A stretch of 64,000 nucleotides of DNA from Hyphomicrobiales bacterium (GCA_017305665.1 JAFKKH010000032.1:1-64000), one strand, 5' to 3'; numbered from the stretch's first letter, positions 17,594-25,359 are shown. Notes: generated from the sequence alone by a model not told the origin. Numbers and translations: made by a program.

Positions 17594-17772
17594 TTCTTCG
17601 AAAGATAGGAGCCGTCAGGACCATCCTGCGACGCTGCACGATACCGGCCGAGGGGCCGAAAAGGTACCAAGAAATCGAGTAATTCAGGGACAATTCGGAA
17701 ATATTGGATGTTTTCCATCGCAGCTGATGACAGCATGTAGCGTCGAAAGGCCTTCCACATTGACGACAGCAC
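17590..17772 (-). CDS. Small protein (60 aa) between zinc-ribbon protein and exonuclease
   Basis: A 60-codon frame exactly fills the gap between its neighbours: its GTG start (17772) shares one base with the stop of the zinc-ribbon gene and its stop overlaps the exonuclease start. That fit suggests it is translated. Internal ATG codons give shorter options, the last giving 42 residues starting MENIQYFRIVPELLDF. The protein is basic and has one short hydrophobic patch but no membrane segment. I do not recognise it. It could instead be only a spacer frame. Confidence 0.45.
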   Translation of the reverse strand: MLSSMWKAFRRYMLSSAAMENIQYFRIVPELLDFLVPFRPLGRYRAASQDGPDGSYLSKK

Positions 17773-18941
17773 TACAGCTCCGATTCACGACTGCGGTCAA
17801 CATTCTTGGTAATGGTGACACGACCCAGCGATGAAAGTCTTCTCGCAATTTCATCCTTGTCGCCCATTGCAACGGGCGGCTCTTTGGACCGGTCGGTTCG
17901 GCGGCCTGAAGCCCGTTTGGGAATCGCAACCGGTTTGGCGGTCGTGCTTGAGTCGTTGAACATGAGCGCCAGTAGGAAGCGGACGAGCCGGGGCGTCCAT
18001 GTATCTCCCGCAGCCGTCCGATGCCCATCGGCGTTCAACCGCCTCGACACGTCTGGCGGCTTGCGCGTGTACTCGCGCGCATATGCTTTCACGATAGGTT
18101 CGAGTTTTGCAAACAGGTCGCCAAGGCTGACGGCTTCCGAATTAAAGTGGATCATCTCGGATTCCGTCATCGGACCCCAGGACTCCTGCTTTTTCCTCTC
18201 AACGGGACGGACCAGGCGCCCCTTCGGCGGCGACGGCTCTTTGGGCGGATCAGTGGACGGTGTAGGAACCGGATCCGGCGGTGCTTCACTTGGAATCTGA
18301 ATGGCTCCGCCGGTCGTGAACGTGATGGGCCAGAGTAAATCGCGGTGGACGAAGGAGATCTGGTCGCCCTTCATATTGATGAAGTCGCCAGTGTCCAGAA
18401 CAGGAAGCTCCGAGTGGCAGGAAAAGGTCGTCGTCTCTCCTTCGCGCGAATCCAAAAATTCTGCCGTCACGGTGTTGTCGTTGCCGGCCCGATCAACTGC
18501 TATGACGACAAGCATGGCCCATTCGTCAGGAGCCCGCCGCCCGAATACCTTGTTCGCGAACAGGCCCGCCACGTTCGCGGCGGATATCAATTCCTGCATT
18601 GAGCCGCGGGTTCTGCGTATGGGCGTTCGGCTCGCCGGGACGTACTCTCGCGGGATGTCGGTACATGGGTGCTTGGGCCACGGCGGACCGAGGTCGTCGA
18701 AGAAGACCCGGCTCCCGTGCTCGTTCGCGTAGAAGAACACGCCATCACCGCAGACCGGGCACTTCGCATTCGGATTCACGAAGCAACCCGAAATGGATCT
18801 CGCCGACGCCTGCTTCAACTCGCGCACGGCGTCCCGGCGGGGCATGTCGGATTCCAGCCGGCGCCGCTCCGAGCCGGACATCCGGCCGTAGTTCACGCAC
18901 CAGCCGCAGGTGCAGTCCGTGTAATGGTTGAAGCCGGTCAA
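17772..18941 (-). CDS. Zinc-ribbon protein of unknown function
   Basis: A 389-residue protein with two cysteine sets, CTCGWC at residues 10-15 and CPVCGDGVFFYANEHGSRVF from 61, ending with HPC at 91-93, a likely zinc ribbon. A middle part (110-220) is mixed alpha/beta and a proline-rich linker with many charged residues covers 220-260. Near residue 320, SRRLNADGHRTAAGDTWTPR resembles the helix segment that follows the catalytic domain in large serine recombinases, so the C-terminal region may bind DNA. The start is probably TTG 18941 and is uncertain. It heads the cassette ending in the DnaQ-like exonuclease. Function not known. Confidence 0.75.
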   Translation of the reverse strand: MTGFNHYTDCTCGWCVNYGRMSGSERRRLESDMPRRDAVRELKQASARSISGCFVNPNAKCPVCGDGVFFYANEHGSRVFFDDLGPPWPKHPCTDIPREYVPASRTPIRRTRGSMQELISAANVAGLFANKVFGRRAPDEWAMLVVIAVDRAGNDNTVTAEFLDSREGETTTFSCHSELPVLDTGDFINMKGDQISFVHRDLLWPITFTTGGAIQIPSEAPPDPVPTPSTDPPKEPSPPKGRLVRPVERKKQESWGPMTESEMIHFNSEAVSLGDLFAKLEPIVKAYAREYTRKPPDVSRRLNADGHRTAAGDTWTPRLVRFLLALMFNDSSTTAKPVAIPKRASGRRTDRSKEPPVAMGDKDEIARRLSSLGRVTITKNVDRSRESEL

Positions 18942-19520
18942 GGAGACGTTCCCAATGGCATTAAGCTGCTATCGAACCGACGGCTGGTGCGCCGGTGTTT
19001 CTGCAGTAGAGTGCATTATGGCAAAGAAGGCTGACGGCTTCGAACTGAAATTCACCCGCAGGGGAAGTTGGATGGGCGAGCGGATCGCAGCCGATCCTAT
19101 TATCGGCGTGATTCCAGCCGCGAGGCGTGTCCCCCAGTATCGGCAGCAAGTGCCAGAAGATGAACTATCAGGATGCCGGCGACATGGAGGCGCGCTTAGT
19201 GGCGAGGGCAGAACACCTTCCAATATTCGGGCAACTCGTTGTCCGGACCCAATCCGCGCACAAACGCAGCCCTCTGTGGACGGCAGCGTCCATCTTCTGA
19301 AGAAAGCAGCCAGTCGACATGCGCTAGTTGCCGAGTTGGACGCATTGCGTACCCTAGTGGTTTCCACCACTAAACCGATAGTCGAAGTTGACCGGTCGAT
19401 TCCTTCTGCAACACAATCGGGCGTTGCAGTGAGTTCTCGTCGGGGTTTTGCGCTCGTCTCTCTCATTTCCTCGCCCGACTGAACCGGCTGCTGTCCACCG
19501 CGGACGGTCGATCGGATTTC
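18942..19520. other. Intergenic region at start of defence-like cassettes
   Basis: The 579 bases between the divergent zinc-ribbon and DUF6932 genes must hold both promoters. A frame from ATG 19018 to 19482 has an unremarkable start (MAKKADGFELKFTRRGSW) but then becomes low in structure and resembles nothing known; I do not call it a gene. No repeats or tRNA were seen. Confidence 0.5.
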
Positions 19521-20114
19521 ATGCCCATACCTGATTTTAACATTGATGGCTTATTGCCTCCCTTCGTGGGGGAGACGCCGGCGGGCCCGTCGAGCGACAT
19601 GTCGCCTTATAGAGGTTCGGCGCTCGACGTCGTCCGTATCTTTGCTTTCAGCGAAGGCCGGAAGTCGATTCTTCGAGGATGGCTACTTCATAGGAAAGCG
19701 CTCAGGGCGATTGGTTTTGGCACCGGTTTTCAGTGGATCGATGGAAGTTTCGTGGAGAAGGGCAAGGAGCCGAAGGATATCGACACCATGACGTTTCTCC
19801 GGCGGCCAACGCATGCGAAGACTTTGCACGATCTCGGCCTGTTTTGGCAGGCCAACAGGCCAGTGCTGGGGAGGGCTCAGGTCAAGGCCTCCTTCCACGT
19901 CGACTTTCTTCCGCTCGATCTCGACGGAGACGACGAGATTCTGGTGGATCTGACGCGTTACTACCTCAGTCTTTTCTCCCACCGGCGGGAAGACCTGGTT
20001 TGGAAGGGGCTTGTCCAGGTGCCGCTGGACACCGTCGCCGAAGACGATCAGGCTTTGCACTTACTGGGCCCCGAGCCAACCTCGTCCGATCCGGAGGCGG
20101 GAGACGGCACATGA
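19521..20114 (+). CDS. DUF6932-like nucleotidyltransferase-fold protein
   Basis: A 197-residue protein. The segment FQWIDGSFVEKGKEPKDIDT (residues 70-89) has the G-S and D-x-D (D86, D88) pattern of the nucleotidyltransferase fold, and HVDFLPLDL further on could give the third acidic residue. I believe it belongs to DUF6932, recalled from memory. A role in nucleotide transfer to RNA, protein or a small molecule is possible but unknown. Its stop overlaps the next gene as ATGA, so the two are co-translated and probably work together. The setting among defence-like genes suggests a toxin-antitoxin-like or antiphage function; this is inference. Confidence 0.75.
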   Translation: MPIPDFNIDGLLPPFVGETPAGPSSDMSPYRGSALDVVRIFAFSEGRKSILRGWLLHRKALRAIGFGTGFQWIDGSFVEKGKEPKDIDTMTFLRRPTHAKTLHDLGLFWQANRPVLGRAQVKASFHVDFLPLDLDGDDEILVDLTRYYLSLFSHRREDLVWKGLVQVPLDTVAEDDQALHLLGPEPTSSDPEAGDGT

Positions 20115-21049
20115 CCAGCCTGCGCAAGTTGGAACGCGACTATATCGAAGCGAATATATCCGAGGTTACCGCGCTGCTCGACAGGGTCGGCGATCGGGAC
20201 GTCATGTCTCGCTTCGGGCTGGAAGACCAGTTGAGCGAATTAAGGGAAGCCTTGGCGAGGTTGGAAGCGGTGCCGCCCGAGACGCTCGCATCGGCGGCGC
20301 TATTCTTCGGAGGCCGACCTGTTCTCGGCACCCAGGGAATAGAAAGCGGCTTCGCCGGCTCGGCCGTAGGCCAGTTTCAGGACTTAGTGTCCATGGTGCA
20401 TGCCCACGACACGGTCGGTCTAGCCGAGCGCGGGACGGTGCCGCGTCGGTCTTCCTCGACGCTTCACATCACGAACATCGTCAGAGGTTCGTTCGGCTTT
20501 CTCCTCGAGGAGGTGCGGCCGCAGCTTCAGATGATGGACTCCTCGCTGAAGACGGCCGTCGACGAGGCGACCCAGCTTCTGATGGCGTTCGGAGAGGGCG
20601 ACGAAGAGAAGTTTAGAAGCGCGGTCGAGGAGATTGACCAGCGTGTGCTGGCCGCATCCGGCGACTTCTTCGATCTTATGCGCAAGAGCGGGGCGACCGT
20701 GCGTTTGGTATCCGGCGAAACCGACCGCAGCTTCGGCTCGGACGTGGTCGCAAGAGCGGTCGAGCGCGCCAGAACGACGACGGTCGTCGACGGCAACGAC
20801 ATCATTCGCGGGCAACTCGCGGGCGTGCTACCGGAGTCACACCAGTTCGAGTTCAGGGCTGCCGACGAGCGAGGCACGATCCGCGGGAGGGTCGACCGAA
20901 GTCTTACCCCGCATCAGCTTGGCCTCTTCAACAAGGAGTACGTGAACACTAATTCGCGCGCCAAGTTCAAGGTGAAGCGCGTATTGCGCAATCAGAACGT
21001 GGTCCGCGAGAAGTACACGCTCACCGACATCGAGCCCGACGCCGAGTGA
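20111..21049 (+). CDS. Uncharacterised partner of the DUF6932-like protein
   Basis: A 312-residue protein from ATG 20111, which overlaps the previous stop by four bases. The same frame is open far upstream, to 19733, but there it is only the shadow of the previous gene. Residues 1-60 are helical and charged (LEDQLSELREALARLEAVPP), perhaps a coiled coil; residues 110-190 are mostly helical, and the last 60, ending RAKFKVKRVLRNQNVVREKY, look beta-rich. No membrane segments, signal or catalytic motif were seen. I do not recognise it. As the tight partner of a nucleotidyltransferase-like protein it could be its target, antitoxin or sensor. Confidence 0.7.
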   Translation: MTSLRKLERDYIEANISEVTALLDRVGDRDVMSRFGLEDQLSELREALARLEAVPPETLASAALFFGGRPVLGTQGIESGFAGSAVGQFQDLVSMVHAHDTVGLAERGTVPRRSSSTLHITNIVRGSFGFLLEEVRPQLQMMDSSLKTAVDEATQLLMAFGEGDEEKFRSAVEEIDQRVLAASGDFFDLMRKSGATVRLVSGETDRSFGSDVVARAVERARTTTVVDGNDIIRGQLAGVLPESHQFEFRAADERGTIRGRVDRSLTPHQLGLFNKEYVNTNSRAKFKVKRVLRNQNVVREKYTLTDIEPDAE

Positions 21050-21058
21050 GTTTCGTGC

Positions 21059-21388
21059 TCAATCGCACCACTCCACGCGGCCGCGCCGGAGCCAGAAGTG
21101 GGATCGGCAGCCGGTCTGAAGCCACACCGACGGCTTCAGGGTTGGACGCCCCGAGGGGTCGGTCTGCAGGTCCCATCGGGGCCTCGCTTCTCTGACGAGA
21201 AGAAGCTCGACGGTCTGTCTGCACCCGCAAGGACACCTCATTCCCACGCACCAGTCCTCGTCGCCCTCGCGCGCGAGAATCAGATCACGCCGAGGCAGTC
21301 TCGCCGGGAGACTGTCGCCTTCGACGATCTGCAGGCCGCGCCTCGGCCCGTAGCGATCGAAGACGCGTCTAAGCCACCTCGGTATCAT
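21059..21388 (-). CDS. DUF6527 family protein of a bacterial ubiquitin-like conjugation operon
   Basis: A 109-residue protein with metal-binding-looking cysteines: C47, then CPCGC at 52-56, and GCRSHFWLRRGRVEWC at 93-108. This arrangement (CPCG, a tryptophan/histidine core, final C) is the DUF6527 pattern, a family that follows multiubiquitin/E2/E1 genes and is thought to act in removal or processing of the ubiquitin-like protein. The frame runs open upstream to 22276 but only as a shadow of the E1 gene; ATG 21388 shares one base with the E1 stop. It is the last gene of the operon. Confidence 0.85.
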   Translation of the reverse strand: MIPRWLRRVFDRYGPRRGLQIVEGDSLPARLPRRDLILAREGDEDWCVGMRCPCGCRQTVELLLVREARPRWDLQTDPSGRPTLKPSVWLQTGCRSHFWLRRGRVEWCD

Positions 21389-22788
21389 CACGCGGCCTTC
21401 TTCCGACGCCGTCCCAAGATCGGCAATCCGAGAAGCGGCTCCTGGTCGCCGCGCGCCAACACCGGATTGGGGGCCGAGGCGAATGTCGATTCCGCGAAGA
21501 AGTCCTCGTCGCAGGCCGCCAAACTGAACAAGGTGCGGGCGTAGTTTTCGTTCGGGCCGAGGCGGAAGGGATAAGCCCGCGCCACGAACTCGTTCATGCA
21601 AGCGGTCGCCGCCCGCATGTTCAAGGTAATCACCGACGGCGCCTCTTCCACCAGCCCCTTGATGTAGCCCGCCTCGACCTCGGCGCGATGCGCGTCCGGA
21701 TCCGCCTTGGCGAGATATTCGGCACGCAGCATCTCGGGCGAATAGACGCCGCGATCCTGCAGCGTCGAGCGCCCGGGCTGCACGTAGTCGATGCGTCCGC
21801 AGACATCCGCGATCGCGACGCCGCCATCGCGCTTCTCTCTCGTCGGGATCGTGACACCGACGTCGAACAGCGGGATCAAGAACGCGCTGCTGATGAGGTC
21901 GGCGAATTGGCGGGCTTCGAGCGTGTCGACGCAGCAGAACAGCACGTCGCTCTGACTGGCCGCGATGACCGCATCGCGCGTGCCGATCTCGCGCGGAATC
22001 GGAATTGCCACGCCAGGCCCGCGATAGGTGGCGACGGCGGCTGCGAACATCTCCGCCTTCGGACGCCCGATCTTCGCGTCGTCCAGCGTGGCGTTCAGGA
22101 TCCTGTTCAGGTTCTTGGCTTCGACCTTGTCGAACTCGACGTACTGGTTGCGACCGAAGCCAAGCCTCGCAGCCTGCTCGGCGGTGATCGATCCGGTCCC
22201 CGACACGCCGATCATGGTTGCCGTGAGTCTGTTGAGCTCGGCGGTCATGCCGGAGGTGAAGGCCATCGGGCGGCACGCGCGGCGCGGATTGCCGGCTTCG
22301 CTCTCCCAGAAATAAAGGAGGTCGTGTCCGACGACATTCACGAGCTGGATCGGCGTCACTTTCAGGGAGCGATCATAGAGCCGGGCGCGAATGGCGCCGT
22401 CGGGTGTCATCACGGCGCTGGCGTGGATGTCTCCGCAGGCCTCGAACAGACAGGGCATGACGATGGCGTCGCTGGCGTCGTCCGCCGGTGAGAAGGCGAC
22501 CAGGCCGCCGGGATGCGAATGGATCAGAACGATCGCCGATCCGAGTGGCTCGGCGACGTCGATGGCTTTCTCCAGGTACGCGCCAGGCCAGTCGATTTCG
22601 TCGGGCCGCCGCGTCAGGCATTCGCCGTGCGGCACCAAAATCAAGTCCTTGACGAGCAGGCGGAGCCGCGGGCCCGGCGTGCGGGTGCAGACGAGGATCG
22701 CGGCGGCCTCCTTGCCGTCTCTTGGAAACAGATGCTTGCCGAGGCGGTCGTGATGCACCCCGGAGAGCGTCAATGTCGGCGACATCAT
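21388..22788 (-). CDS. JAB metalloprotease-E1-like (ThiF) fusion protein
   Basis: About 466 residues from ATG 22788, which overlaps the stop of the multiubiquitin gene as ATGA. Residues 15-150 are a JAB/JAMM domain: glutamate 27, HSHP at 90-93 and SPAD at 100-103. Residues 185-330 are a ThiF/E1 adenylation domain with IGVSGTGSI, the FDKVEAKNLNR acidic/arginine site and VLFCCVDT. Where many E1-like enzymes have a catalytic cysteine before RGVY, this protein has PGRSTLQDRGVY, so Ser341/Thr342 replace it. It would cleave and activate the ubiquitin-like protein of the preceding gene. Confidence 0.9.
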   Translation of the reverse strand: MMSPTLTLSGVHHDRLGKHLFPRDGKEAAAILVCTRTPGPRLRLLVKDLILVPHGECLTRRPDEIDWPGAYLEKAIDVAEPLGSAIVLIHSHPGGLVAFSPADDASDAIVMPCLFEACGDIHASAVMTPDGAIRARLYDRSLKVTPIQLVNVVGHDLLYFWESEAGNPRRACRPMAFTSGMTAELNRLTATMIGVSGTGSITAEQAARLGFGRNQYVEFDKVEAKNLNRILNATLDDAKIGRPKAEMFAAAVATYRGPGVAIPIPREIGTRDAVIAASQSDVLFCCVDTLEARQFADLISSAFLIPLFDVGVTIPTREKRDGGVAIADVCGRIDYVQPGRSTLQDRGVYSPEMLRAEYLAKADPDAHRAEVEAGYIKGLVEEAPSVITLNMRAATACMNEFVARAYPFRLGPNENYARTLFSLAACDEDFFAESTFASAPNPVLARGDQEPLLGLPILGRRRKKAA

Positions 22789-23891
22789 TGGCCGACCTCC
22801 TTGGCGATCGCCGACTCGACCAACGCCAGATGGGTGATGACGTTGTCGGTCGCGGGATTCCAGGGCGCGGGAGGACCGCGGTGGCGCGACCACCCGTTGA
22901 AGGGTGTTCCGCAGATCGTCGCGGCGACCTGGGTGCGGTCGATCGGCCTTCCCGAGATCAGGTTCAGCTTCGGGCTGGTGTAGAACATGTCGATCTGCGC
23001 CGTCGGGTAGGTCGGCGGGATCAGCAACGCCAGCATCACCATCCGGGGCATGTAGCCGGGCGGCACCTGATAGTTGTGGATCAGCAACCAGCGCGACGCG
23101 CCGTCGATGACGGTCTCCCAGAATACCTCAAGCGAATCGAGGTGCCTCTCGTCGACCTCAAGAAGCTCGAAGTGGCGCCGCGGCGTTGCTGCGGCCTCCC
23201 CGTTGTGGACGCCGGTGGGCGTCAGGCGAAGCTTTTCGATTCCGGGCGTCCGCAGGTCCACCGTGAAGTCGAGATCGACCACGCGCTTCGGCTCGCCCTT
23301 GACGATCAGGAAGATCTGCCAGCCCTTCGTCGGATCGAAGCCGGCGTCGAGCAGCGCCTGCTTCACGACGATGGTCGGCCGGTGCAGTGTGAGGACGACG
23401 CCCTGCACGTTCAGCTTCCAGCTCGGCTTGCGGGTGACGAAGGCTTCGATGCCGCTCTTGCCGAGGTCCACCAGGTCGCGGGGCGCGATCATACGATCGG
23501 GCTCGTCGACGCGGGGCAGCAGCAATTCGTCCTCTGGCGGCACCTTACCGAGCTTGCGGACGACGGCCCCGGAGATCATCCGGCTCGGCCATTCGAAACG
23601 CTCGCCATTGATCGTCAGGAAGAAGAGGCGATCGGTCTCGACAACGATGAACTGATTGCCGGCGCTCAGGTCGGCGATCTGGCTCGGGGCGATGTCTTCG
23701 AGGCCGCCGTCGGGCAGGAACTGCAGAACCACGGCTTGCTGCGCCGGCGTGAAGCCGGCGGTACGGCCGATCTGGGCTCCCGTAGGGGTGGCGTCATGGA
23801 TAACCACCTGACGGAAATGGAGATTTTCGCCCGCAACTTCGATCGTCTGCCCCGCTGCACGGAAATCCGGAGCATTTTCCAGGATGGTCAT
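22785..23891 (-). CDS. Multiubiquitin-E2 fusion protein of a bacterial ubiquitin-like conjugation system
   Basis: A 368-residue protein from ATG 23891, placed by the ribosome site GGAGAAAGG; the longer frame to 24002 covers the promoter. Residues 25-225 contain three tandem beta-grasp (multiubiquitin) repeats, each starting with a strand such as LFFLTINGERFEW or WKLNVQGVVLTLHRP. Residues 232-350 match the prokaryotic E2 family E: WLLIHNYQVPPGY, PPTYPTAQIDMFY, and a C-terminal ICGTPFNGWSRHRGP. Cys327 is the only cysteine and its role is unclear. It is the first gene of the operon with E1/JAB and DUF6527. Such operons are described as antiviral or protein-conjugation systems. Confidence 0.9.
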   Translation of the reverse strand: MTILENAPDFRAAGQTIEVAGENLHFRQVVIHDATPTGAQIGRTAGFTPAQQAVVLQFLPDGGLEDIAPSQIADLSAGNQFIVVETDRLFFLTINGERFEWPSRMISGAVVRKLGKVPPEDELLLPRVDEPDRMIAPRDLVDLGKSGIEAFVTRKPSWKLNVQGVVLTLHRPTIVVKQALLDAGFDPTKGWQIFLIVKGEPKRVVDLDFTVDLRTPGIEKLRLTPTGVHNGEAAATPRRHFELLEVDERHLDSLEVFWETVIDGASRWLLIHNYQVPPGYMPRMVMLALLIPPTYPTAQIDMFYTSPKLNLISGRPIDRTQVAATICGTPFNGWSRHRGPPAPWNPATDNVITHLALVESAIAKEVGQ

Positions 23892-23930
23892 GGCGTACCT
23901 TTCTCCGGCTGCGCCGGTGTTGATGGCTAC

Positions 23931-23993
23931 GCTAATATGATCGAGCTTGCTAAATTTGTCAAGCATTTGATTAGCACGCTTGAAATACTTAGC
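23931..23993. promoter_or_regulatory. Nested symmetric operator between conjugation operon and XRE gene
   Basis: Half-sites GCTAA start at 23931 and 23949 (18 bases apart) and TTAGC at 23971 and 23989 (also 18 apart). Outer and inner pairs share the same centre, base 23962. This suits two or more dimers of the XRE protein bound cooperatively, shutting both divergent promoters. Confidence 0.6.
23934..23962 (-). promoter_or_regulatory. Sigma-70-type promoter of the ubiquitin-like operon
   Basis: On the minus strand TTGACA (23962-23957) is followed, after exactly 17 bases, by CATATT (23939-23934), about 40 bases before the ATG at 23891. Both elements lie inside the GCTAA/TTAGC operator array, so a bound repressor would block it. 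Confidence 0.65.
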
Positions 23994-24007
23994 AGATATC
24001 ATATTAT
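23980..24007 (+). promoter_or_regulatory. Sigma-70-type promoter of the XRE-ImmA pair
   Basis: TTGAAA (23980-23985) and TATTAT (24002-24007) are separated by 16 bases and lie 46 bases before ATG 24053. The -35 overlaps the outer part of the operator, which predicts autoregulation. Confidence 0.55.
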
Positions 24008-24052
24008 GTGGCCAGGCCGGGATGGTCCCGGTCTCTGGGGAATGGAGGATCG

Positions 24053-24433
24053 ATGACAGATGAGAAAACTGACGAGACGATTACGGGCGAGAGCCTCGGC
24101 CGCTATCTGAAGAGCGTCCGGTTAGGAAGCAAGATGACGCTGCGGGATGTCGAGGAAGCGACCGGTAAAGAGGTCTCGAACGCATACCTTTCGCAGCTCG
24201 AGTCCGGCAAGATTTCCAAACCGTCCGTCCATGTCCTGTACGCCCTCTCCACCTCGCTCGGCGTCCCCTACGAAACGCTGATGGAGCGTGCGGGATACAT
24301 CGTTCCTTCCGGCCATCGTGCGGAAGGACAGAAGCATGGAAAGGCCGCGACCTATTCGATCGACAACCTGTCAGTCGACGAAGAAAAAGAACTGATGGAA
24401 TATCTGAATTTCATTCGATCGAAACGGAAGTGA
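24053..24433 (+). CDS. XRE family helix-turn-helix regulator (CapH-like)
   Basis: A 126-residue protein starting at ATG 24053 after TGGAGG; the longer frame from 24008 lies in the promoter. Residues 14-75 are a Cro/cI helix-turn-helix: LGRYLKSVRLGSKMTLRDVE, then SNAYLSQLESGKISKPSVHV and LYALSTSLGVPYE. The C-terminal tail, DEEKELMEYLNFIRSKRK, could be a dimerisation or peptidase-recognition part. Its stop overlaps the ImmA/IrrE gene. The layout matches the CapH-CapP pair known from CBASS loci, in which the peptidase destroys the repressor on DNA damage. It probably represses the divergent operon. Confidence 0.88.
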   Translation: MTDEKTDETITGESLGRYLKSVRLGSKMTLRDVEEATGKEVSNAYLSQLESGKISKPSVHVLYALSTSLGVPYETLMERAGYIVPSGHRAEGQKHGKAATYSIDNLSVDEEKELMEYLNFIRSKRK

Positions 24434-25359
24434 CCATGAGACGGCCGGACGACTGCTCCCTCACGCCCGGCCAAATGGCCATCATCAGAAGAGAAGCCGA
24501 GCGCGCGCTGCGGGAAGCAGGCGCGCTCGGTGTTTTTCCGACGCCAGTCGACCAAATCATGTCGGTATCCAACGTCGAAGAGGTCAAGGAGGACCTCCTG
24601 TCGCCCGGACTGCTCGCGAAGATCCGCGCAAGTGCGGAGAAGGCCGGCGGCCTGCTCAAGCGGGCCCTCTCAAAGGTCATGGGTCTATTCCACGCGAGTG
24701 CAGGCCTAGTCTACCTCGATCAGAGTCTTATCGAGGTGAAGAAGCGATTTGTCCGACTTCACGAATCCGCCCACGGATTCCTGCCTTGGCAGCGCCCGCT
24801 GTACGCCGTCGTGGAGGACTGCGATAAATCGCTCGATCCCGACGCAGCAGACCTATTTGACCGCGAGGCAAACGTCTTCGCTTCCGAAGTCCTATTTCAG
24901 CTCGACGCCTTTCGGGATATGGCGGAGAGCAGGACCTTCGAAGTGTGGACGCCGGTGCGTTTAGCGAAGCAATTCAACGCATCAATCTATGCCTCAATCC
25001 GGCAATACGTTTCGAAGAACCACCGCGCCTGCGCCGTCGTGGTTCTCGACATGCCTGGGCTAATCGAGGGAGATGGTTTCCGCGCTAACCTTCGCAGGGT
25101 CGTGCAGTCGCCGTCTTTTACAGAGACGTTCGGCAACGATCTGTGGAACGCATCGTACTATACGCCGGCCGACGAGATCGGACGTTTGATTCCGCTCGGG
25201 AAGCGGAAATCTTCGGGAAAGCGCAACATGGCTTTGGTCGATCGAAACGGCGTCCGACACGAATGCATCGCCGAGTCATTCACGCAGGGACATCAGGTGT
25301 TCGTACTGGTGCACTCGGTGAAGACGTTGACCACAGCACTCTTTTTAGTTTCCGCCTAA
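24430..25359 (+). CDS. ImmA/IrrE family metallopeptidase (CapP-like)
   Basis: A 309-residue (GTG 24430) or 307-residue (ATG 24436) protein; the GTG overlaps the XRE stop. The zinc motif HESAH (about residue 113) sits in FVRLHESAHGFLPW, and the third ligand is probably in DREANVFASEVLF, both typical of ImmA/IrrE. A C-terminal domain of about 120 residues, with ECIAESFTQGHQVFVLVHS, may sense a signal. In phage and CBASS systems such peptidases cleave the partner repressor upon DNA damage. Here it would release the ubiquitin-like operon. The pairing and overlap support this; cleavage itself is inferred. Confidence 0.88.
   Translation: MTMRRPDDCSLTPGQMAIIRREAERALREAGALGVFPTPVDQIMSVSNVEEVKEDLLSPGLLAKIRASAEKAGGLLKRALSKVMGLFHASAGLVYLDQSLIEVKKRFVRLHESAHGFLPWQRPLYAVVEDCDKSLDPDAADLFDREANVFASEVLFQLDAFRDMAESRTFEVWTPVRLAKQFNASIYASIRQYVSKNHRACAVVVLDMPGLIEGDGFRANLRRVVQSPSFTETFGNDLWNASYYTPADEIGRLIPLGKRKSSGKRNMALVDRNGVRHECIAESFTQGHQVFVLVHSVKTLTTALFLVSA

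Noticed and set aside
18928-19482. Possible 154-184-residue gene in the divergent control region
   Set aside because: No recognisable domain, no good ribosome site and loss of protein-like composition after about 30 residues; it also occupies the only space for two promoters.
19733-20110. Upstream extension of the DUF6932-partner frame
   Set aside because: Lies wholly within the DUF6932 gene and is arginine-rich; ATG 20111 with ATGA overlap is the natural start.
21389-22276. Long minus-strand frame continuing upstream of the DUF6527 start
   Set aside because: Arginine/glycine-rich shadow of the JAB-E1 gene in another frame; the ATG at 21388 overlaps the E1 stop and begins the conserved protein.
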